Below are positions 59,109 through 64,000 of a stretch of DNA of 64,000 nt, piece by piece. Numbering within the stretch: the first letter of the stretch is position 1; each line of letters opens with the position of its first letter. The stretch comes from Pseudalkalibacillus hwajinpoensis (GTDB lineage Bacteria > Bacillota > Bacilli > Bacillales > Guptibacillaceae). The stretch covers positions 3,844,001 through 3,908,000 of the forward strand of contig NZ_CP156674.1 in assembly GCF_039851965.1 (NCBI RefSeq), read 5' to 3'. Below the pieces are notes generated by a model. That model was given only the letters and a program-made list of their open reading frames with translations, searched no databases and was not told where the DNA came from. The position numbers were made by a program, and so were the translations under genes.

Positions 59109-60200
59109 ATGATTATTTCGATCGGAAAACACCTTCCTCCTTATTGTCTTCAGCAGTCGGATGCTGCGGCGTTTGCGAAACAGCAATTTGGCAATCATTT
59201 TCGTGATATCGATCGCTTACTTCCTGTTTTCAATAGCGCAGAAATCGATACAAGGTACTTTGCCATGCCGATGGAATGGTACAGCAGTAGACCGACTTTT
59301 GAAGAGAAAAATGAGCGGTATATCGCTCTGTCAGTTGAGTATGCTACCGAAGCGATTAGAAATTGTCTTAAAAATCCTTTCTATCTAGAAAATAATGTTG
59401 AATACAAGGAAATAGATGCTATTATATTTGTCTCAACAACAGGAATATCAACTCCAAGCATTGATGCGAGAATAATGAATGTTCTTCCATTCTCACCACA
59501 CACTAAACGTATCCCAATTTGGGGTCTCGGTTGTGCAGGGGGAGCATCCGGATTAAGCAGAGCCAATGATTACTGCCTGGCACATCCAACGGAAGCGGTG
59601 ATTGTTGTTAACGTTGAATTGTGCAGTTTAACGTTTCAACATGGTGACTACACAAAAAGTAATTTAATTGGAACGGCACTTTTTGCCGATGGTGTTTCAT
59701 GCGTTCTGGTTACAGGGGAAGGTTCGGAGTTATTGAATCGATCGAGAATGGGGAGTCTTCCAGTGATAGTATCGACTCATTCAACACTAATGAAGAATTC
59801 AGAGGATGTGATGGGGTGGGAGGTAAGTAATGAAGGTCTCCATGTGGTTTTTTCAAAATCAATTCCATCCATCGTTTCAACCTGGCTTGAACCAACTGTA
59901 AAAGAATTTCTTTCATCACATCAGAAATCACCCGAGCACATTGACTATTTTATTGCACACCCCGGTGGAACAAAAGTGCTAACGGCCTATGAACATGCAC
60001 TCGGTTTAAACCGGGAAAAAACGGCTATTTCACGAGATGTTTTACGACGATATGGCAATATGAGTTCGGTTACGATCATTTACGTACTTGACGAGTTTTT
60101 ACGAAATGGATGCAAAGTAGGGCAAACCGGCCTTATGGCGGCACTTGGACCTGGTTTTTGCTCGGAGTTGCTGCTACTAGAGTGGAAGAAAGGAGCGTAA
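59109..60200 (+). CDS. bpsA: Type III polyketide synthase, BpsA-like
   Basis: 363 residues, chalcone-synthase fold. The catalytic Cys142 lies in WGLGCAGGASGLSRA, the His in YFIAHPGGTKVL and the Asn in RRYGNMSSVTI, so the triad is complete; ALGPGFCSELLLLEW ends the fold. B. subtilis BpsA extends fatty acyl-CoA with malonyl-CoA to triketide pyrones. It is directly followed by a methyltransferase gene. Confidence 0.93.
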   Translation: MIISIGKHLPPYCLQQSDAAAFAKQQFGNHFRDIDRLLPVFNSAEIDTRYFAMPMEWYSSRPTFEEKNERYIALSVEYATEAIRNCLKNPFYLENNVEYKEIDAIIFVSTTGISTPSIDARIMNVLPFSPHTKRIPIWGLGCAGGASGLSRANDYCLAHPTEAVIVVNVELCSLTFQHGDYTKSNLIGTALFADGVSCVLVTGEGSELLNRSRMGSLPVIVSTHSTLMKNSEDVMGWEVSNEGLHVVFSKSIPSIVSTWLEPTVKEFLSSHQKSPEHIDYFIAHPGGTKVLTAYEHALGLNREKTAISRDVLRRYGNMSSVTIIYVLDEFLRNGCKVGQTGLMAALGPGFCSELLLLEWKKGA

Positions 60201-60203
60201 GGA

Positions 60204-60752
60204 ATGATTCTTTTGTGTACGATGGCATTTATTTTGCTCATTGTCCAGCGACTCGGTGAAATGCTCATCGCGAAGCGGAATGAGAGATGGATGAAGGATC
60301 GGGGGGGCATTGAATTCGGCAAGAATCAATACATATACATTGTGATGCTACATGTGGCATTTCTATTGGCCCTTGCGATTGAAACCGTACTTCGCAGCTT
60401 TACCCTTTCATGGTTCTGGACGGTTATGCTGACTGTTTTTTTAATAGCTCAGTTACTCCGAGTATGGACGATCAGAAGTCTTGGACGGTACTGGAATACG
60501 AAAATTATTGTACTCCCGGATGCTGATGTTGTAGCTAAAGGGCCTTATCGGTATATCAGGCATCCAAACTATATCATTGTAGCACTTGAAATTGTATCTC
60601 TCCCGCTTATTTTCTCCTCCTATTTAACAGCTATTGTTTTCACAATTCTTAATGCAGTTTTGCTATTAAAATTCAGAATTCCAGCTGAAGAAAAAGCGTT
60701 AACAGAAGTGACCAATTATGCTGACGTTTTTACAGATCCAAAGAGCAATTGA
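60204..60752 (+). CDS. bpsB: Alkylpyrone methyltransferase, BpsB/YpbQ-like (ICMT family)
   Basis: 182 residues, five membrane helices. The isoprenylcysteine methyltransferase-type C-terminus reads VAKGPYRYIRHPNYIIVALEI and FRIPAEEKAL, which bind S-adenosylmethionine. In B. subtilis the partner of BpsA O-methylates the alkylpyrone. It starts 3 nt after bpsA. Confidence 0.9.
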   Translation: MILLCTMAFILLIVQRLGEMLIAKRNERWMKDRGGIEFGKNQYIYIVMLHVAFLLALAIETVLRSFTLSWFWTVMLTVFLIAQLLRVWTIRSLGRYWNTKIIVLPDADVVAKGPYRYIRHPNYIIVALEIVSLPLIFSSYLTAIVFTILNAVLLLKFRIPAEEKALTEVTNYADVFTDPKSN

Positions 60753-60755
60753 TAT

Positions 60756-60784
60756 TCATAACCACTGGTTTCGGTACATAGACT
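60756..60784 (+). promoter_or_regulatory. Sigma-E-type promoter of dacB
   Basis: TCATAAC (60756-60762) and, 14 bp on, CATAGACT (60777-60784) match -35 KMATATT at five of seven and -10 CATACAHT at seven of eight positions. B. subtilis dacB is sigma-E dependent. Confidence 0.55.
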
Positions 60785-60817
60785 TGTACAAATACGGAGC
60801 TTAGGGGACGAGGATAC

Positions 60818-61981
60818 ATGGGAAAATCGATGCGCACAAAAATTGGTGTTTTCATATTGATCGCAGCTCTCATATTCTTGATGATTCCGCGAAACGCTTC
60901 TGCAGATGGTATTGGTGTTTCTGCGAGAAGTGCTGTCCTTCTTGAACAAGAAACTGGTCGAGTGTTATTTGAGAAAGAGGCCTACACACAAAGGAGAATT
61001 GCTAGTATTACCAAAATTATGACAGCGATTCTAGCCATCGAATCTGGGAAACTGAGTGAGAAGGTGGTTGTATCCTCCCGAGCTGCAGGTACTGAAGGTT
61101 CTTCACTCTATTTAAAAGAAGGAGAAAAAATAACCCTTGAGAATCTAGTATATGGGCTAATGCTTCGCTCAGGGAACGATGCTGCAGTTGCAATAGCAGA
61201 ATCAGTCGGAGGAAGCCTTGAAGGTTTTGTTGAAATTATGAATCAAAAGGCTGAAGAGATTGGTATGACAAACACAATTTTTGCAAACCCTCATGGTCTT
61301 GATGATCATGAAAATCATCTTTCAACAGCTTATGACATGGCTTTGTTAACACAATATGCTATGGATAATGAGATTTATCGGGTTATTTCAGGAACAAAGA
61401 TACATAAAGCACCCAATGAGACTGAAAATTGGGATTATGTATGGCGAAACAAAAACAAGCTGCTAACGAGTTTATATGACGATTCTACCGGTGGGAAGAC
61501 AGGGTATACAAAACGGGCAAAACGAACGCTCGTATCAACCGCTGAGCGGGACGGGATGACGTTGATTGCCGTTACACTGGATGCACCTGATGACTGGAAT
61601 GATCATATATCTATGTTTAATTGGGCTTATTCAACTTATGAACGCACACTTATCTCACCCAAAGGTATTCTTGATGACATTAAGGATGAGCCTTATAAAG
61701 GCAAAGTTAAACTAAACAGGGACCTGATTTATCCTTTAACAACGGAAGAGAAAGAAAATGTTAAATCAAGGATCCAGCTAATAAAACCACCAGATAAAAG
61801 CAATTGGGATGATCCGTCAGCCTTTAAGAATCCAGTCGGGTTATACAAAGTTACATTAGATAATCAAACGCTCATTAAAGTACCGCTAACCTATGAAATA
61901 AGCGAAAAGAAAGAAAAAGGATTTTGGAAATTCTTTCGAGATTTATTCTTTATCGGTACTGGGCGTGACTCATATGGTTAA
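60818..61981 (+). CDS. dacB: D-alanyl-D-alanine carboxypeptidase DacB
   Basis: 387 residues. Signal peptide (FILIAALIFLMIPRNASA), SxxK at Ser63-Lys66 (ASITKIM), SGN (LMLRSGNDAA), KTG (GGKTGYTK). The C-terminal domain ends in WKFFRDLFF, a probable amphipathic membrane anchor. It controls cross-linking of the spore cortex in the mother cell. It overlaps spmA by eight bases. Confidence 0.95.
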   Translation: MGKSMRTKIGVFILIAALIFLMIPRNASADGIGVSARSAVLLEQETGRVLFEKEAYTQRRIASITKIMTAILAIESGKLSEKVVVSSRAAGTEGSSLYLKEGEKITLENLVYGLMLRSGNDAAVAIAESVGGSLEGFVEIMNQKAEEIGMTNTIFANPHGLDDHENHLSTAYDMALLTQYAMDNEIYRVISGTKIHKAPNETENWDYVWRNKNKLLTSLYDDSTGGKTGYTKRAKRTLVSTAERDGMTLIAVTLDAPDDWNDHISMFNWAYSTYERTLISPKGILDDIKDEPYKGKVKLNRDLIYPLTTEEKENVKSRIQLIKPPDKSNWDDPSAFKNPVGLYKVTLDNQTLIKVPLTYEISEKKEKGFWKFFRDLFFIGTGRDSYG

Positions 61982-62561
61982 TCTAATCTGGGCAGGGATT
62001 TTTCTAATTGGGATTTTCTTTGCACTTATCAATGGCACGATGGAAGAAGTAAATAAAGCCATATTTACTGGTGCTGAAGAAGCGATCGCTGTTTGTATTG
62101 GGTTACTTAGCGTACTTGTATTCTGGCTTGGTTTAATGAGGATTGCTCAAGCAGCAGGACTTCTCGACGTACTCGCACGAGGATTTAAACCACTTGCTAG
62201 AAAGTTGTTTCCTGAGGTGCCAGCGGACCATCCTGCCATGGGATACATTCTTTCGAACATGATGGCAAATATGTTTGGTCTTGGAAATGCAGCAACGCCA
62301 ATGGGAATCAAAGCGATGGAAGAACTTAAGAAGCTAAATGATATGAAAGACAATGCAACAAGGTCAATGATTACACTTCTCGCTCTGAATACATCAAGCT
62401 TAACCCTTATCCCGACAAGCGTCATCGCAATCCGTATGAAATACGGCTCAGTATCGCCAACTGAAATTGTTGGTACAACTATTGCTGCAACAGCATGCTC
62501 AACAATAGGAGCATTATTGATTGACCGTTTCTTTTATAGGAAAAGCAAAGGGGGCGGTTGA
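61974..62561 (+). CDS. spmA: Spore maturation protein A
   Basis: 195 residues from ATG 61974 (an in-frame GTG at 61965 lies inside dacB and neither has a strong RBS, so coupling with dacB is likely). It carries the nucleoside-recognition domain pattern: EEAIAVCIGLLSVLVFWLGLMRI, NMMANMFGLGNAATPMGIKAM and SLTLIPTSVIAIR. Needed with SpmB for spore core dehydration in B. subtilis. Confidence 0.93.
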   Translation: MVNLIWAGIFLIGIFFALINGTMEEVNKAIFTGAEEAIAVCIGLLSVLVFWLGLMRIAQAAGLLDVLARGFKPLARKLFPEVPADHPAMGYILSNMMANMFGLGNAATPMGIKAMEELKKLNDMKDNATRSMITLLALNTSSLTLIPTSVIAIRMKYGSVSPTEIVGTTIAATACSTIGALLIDRFFYRKSKGGG

Positions 62562-62563
62562 AC

Positions 62564-63082
62564 TTGAATGCATCGATCTGGATTATCCCACTTTTAATAG
62601 GTTTTATTCTCGCCTATGGGACATGGAGACGTGTTCCAACATATGAAACATTTGTTGAAGGTGGTAAAGAAGGGCTGGCGATTGCTGTTTCGATTGTTCC
62701 CTATCTTGTTGGTATGATGGTTGCAATTTCCGTGTTTAGAGCATCGGGAGCTATGGCTTTTTTGAGCGGATTGTTAAAAGCGCCTCTAGAAGCAATTGGC
62801 ATTCCCACGGAAATCGTACCACTGGCGCTTATCCGACCTATCTCGGGAACGGGAGCGCTTGCGATGACAACCGATATTATCAGGACGTATGGACCAGATT
62901 CATTTATCGGACGACTTGCTTCAACGATGCAGGGAAGTACAGATACTACGTTTTATATTTTAACCGTCTATTTTGGAGCTGTTGGGATTAAGCGAATGGG
63001 TGCTGCACTTAAAGTGGGCCTTCTTGCTGATATAGTAGGAGTTACAGCTGCTATTGTGTTTGTAACAATTGTATTTGGATAA
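62564..63082 (+). CDS. spmB: Spore maturation protein B
   Basis: 172 residues from TTG 62564, 9 nt after AGGGGG; TTG 62558 is too close to it but cannot be excluded. GGKEGLAIAVSIVPYLVGMMVAI, RPISGTGALAMTTDIIRTYGPDSFIGRLASTMQGSTDTTFYIL are the family blocks. It is the second half of the SpmA-SpmB pair, last in the dacB operon. Confidence 0.93.
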   Translation: MNASIWIIPLLIGFILAYGTWRRVPTYETFVEGGKEGLAIAVSIVPYLVGMMVAISVFRASGAMAFLSGLLKAPLEAIGIPTEIVPLALIRPISGTGALAMTTDIIRTYGPDSFIGRLASTMQGSTDTTFYILTVYFGAVGIKRMGAALKVGLLADIVGVTAAIVFVTIVFG

Positions 63083-63084
63083 TG

Positions 63085-63115
63085 GTCTTCGCTTTTAAGC
63101 GGAGACTCTTTTGGT
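63085..63115 (+). terminator. Terminator of dacB-spmAB
   Basis: GTCTTCGCTT pairs with AAGCGGAGAC (one G-U), followed by TCTTTT. Confidence 0.75.
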
Positions 63116-63251
63116 TTTTATATTTGTTTTCTTTGTTAGGTCTTTCGCTTAGATTAGTTTCATTCCTTATTGCGTATAATAAGTGGTAGAATGAATCTGT
63201 ACTTGAGGTTTGACTACGACAAGAGTATGATGTTTTAGTGAGGTGAATATG

Positions 63252-63986
63252 ATGGAACGTTTGCAAAAGGTAATTGCTCAGGCTGGAGTAACATCCAGAC
63301 GAAAGGCAGAAGGATTAATTGAAGAAGGAAGGGTTAAGGTAAACGGCAAGGTCGTTACCGAGCTCGGCACAAAAGTATCTGATCGCTGTAAAATCGAAGT
63401 GAACGGTATTCCGGTGGAACGTGAAGAACCGGTTTATTTTTTGTTTTATAAACCAACTGGTGTCATTTCAACAGTAGAAGATGACAAAGGTAGAAAAGCT
63501 GTCACGGACTATTTTCATGATATTGAAGAACGGGTATTTCCTGTTGGACGACTTGATTACGATACGTCAGGAGCCCTCCTATTAACGAATGATGGTGACT
63601 TTGCAAACAAGCTTATGCATCCAAGCTATCATGTAGACAAGGTTTATGTTGTCAAAGTAAAGGGCCTTGTTGACAAAGAAACCATTCAAAAGCTTGAAAG
63701 AGGCGTTCAGCTTGAAGAAGGTAAGACGTCCAAAGCTCGTGCGAGAATTCTATCAACTGATAAGCAAAAAGGAAAGTCGATTGTAGAATTAACCATTCAT
63801 GAGGGTAAAAATCGTCAGGTAAGAAGAATGTTTGAAGCGCTTGGTTACCCTGTTCAGAAGTTGAAGAGAGAGCGTTATGGTTTTCTAGAGCTTACAGGCT
63901 TAAATCCTGGTGACTACCGTGAGTTAAAGCCTTACGAAGTAAAACAACTTCGAAATCAAGCTGTCACACAAAAGTCAAAAAAGTAG
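63252..63986 (+). CDS. rluB: 23S rRNA pseudouridine synthase RluB
   Basis: 244 residues from ATG 63252, after GAGGTGA. An S4-like domain (RLQKVIAQAGVTSRRKAEGLI) precedes the RsuA/RluB catalytic domain: VFPVGRLDYDTSGALLLTNDG has the catalytic Asp, and IHEGKNRQVRRMFEALGYPV the second motif. In B. subtilis RluB modifies 23S rRNA near position 2633. It is intact and its stop lies 14 bases before the window end. Confidence 0.93.
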   Translation: MERLQKVIAQAGVTSRRKAEGLIEEGRVKVNGKVVTELGTKVSDRCKIEVNGIPVEREEPVYFLFYKPTGVISTVEDDKGRKAVTDYFHDIEERVFPVGRLDYDTSGALLLTNDGDFANKLMHPSYHVDKVYVVKVKGLVDKETIQKLERGVQLEEGKTSKARARILSTDKQKGKSIVELTIHEGKNRQVRRMFEALGYPVQKLKRERYGFLELTGLNPGDYRELKPYEVKQLRNQAVTQKSKK

Positions 63987-64000
63987 TAAGTTCACATCCT

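Noticed and set aside
1..64000. CRISPR arrays, tRNA or rRNA genes, intact insertion sequences
   Set aside because: I saw no regular repeat-spacer pattern, no tRNA cloverleaf with CCA-type ends and no transposase motif in the parts I read; very small elements could be missed.

Overview
The window is about 41% GC chromosomal DNA from an endospore-forming, low-GC Gram-positive of the Bacillaceae. The evidence is the complete sporulation loci (spoIIM, dacF-spoIIAA-AB-sigF, the seven-gene spoVA operon, dacB-spmA-spmB), RBSs of the AGGAGG type, frequent GTG and TTG starts, and gene order from about 33.7 kb to the end that closely follows the Bacillus subtilis mciZ/nudF-to-rluB segment. The species cannot be fixed from the sequence. 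A BCCT osmolyte carrier and a CuA-bearing oxidase in Qox-type gene order would fit a marine or alkaliphilic relative, but that is inference.

Region A (1-18.6 kb) is accessory and unusually eroded. It holds a MarR/MMPL efflux pair with a double operator, abrB, a yhfK-like gene that appears to start at ATT, ppaC, a CdsA-like gene that appears to start at CTG, fabL, an HPr/Crh-like protein with no phosphorylatable His, a BCCT transporter, a FUSC protein that may be leaderless, a four-gene terminal oxidase operon, a LysE exporter and acetyltransferases. Four genes here are broken: an MFS permease, an ECF sigma factor, oxidase subunit I, and 3-hydroxybutyrate dehydrogenase.

Region B (18.9-27.5 kb) is the most unusual part. 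A SAM-I riboswitch precedes a sulfite-oxidase-family molybdoenzyme and a VTT (TVP38/TMEM64) membrane protein. A secreted tandem-helical-repeat protein follows, fused by deletion to a YnjC-like ABC permease. Then come a YnjD-like ATPase, a second VTT protein, a YnjF-like CDP-alcohol phosphatidyltransferase, a MerA-like disulfide oxidoreductase and an NDH-2-like flavoprotein. The gene set recalls the uncharacterised ydjXYZ-ynjABCDEF locus of E. coli. Four of its members are damaged.

Region C (27.7-33.6 kb) has a YqkB-type Fe-S protein, a small two-TM protein, and a leucine/ketone-body module (HMG-CoA lyase divergent from thiolase plus a two-subunit CoA transferase, with two cre-like sites). An aldo/keto reductase and a nicotinamidase-like hydrolase follow.

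Region D (33.7-64 kb) is intact conserved core: mciZ, nudF, endonuclease Q, spoIIM, fur (with a PerR-like box), yqzK, xerD, nucleoside salvage (drm-punA-pdp), dacF-spoIIA, spoVA, lysA under a lysine riboswitch, ppiB, the rib operon under an FMN riboswitch, ribT, ypuF, scpAB, a type III polyketide synthase pair, dacB-spmAB and rluB. Promoters matching sigma F, H, G and E can be read in front of dacF, spoIIAA, spoVAA and dacB. No tRNA, rRNA, CRISPR array, intact insertion sequence or prophage was seen.
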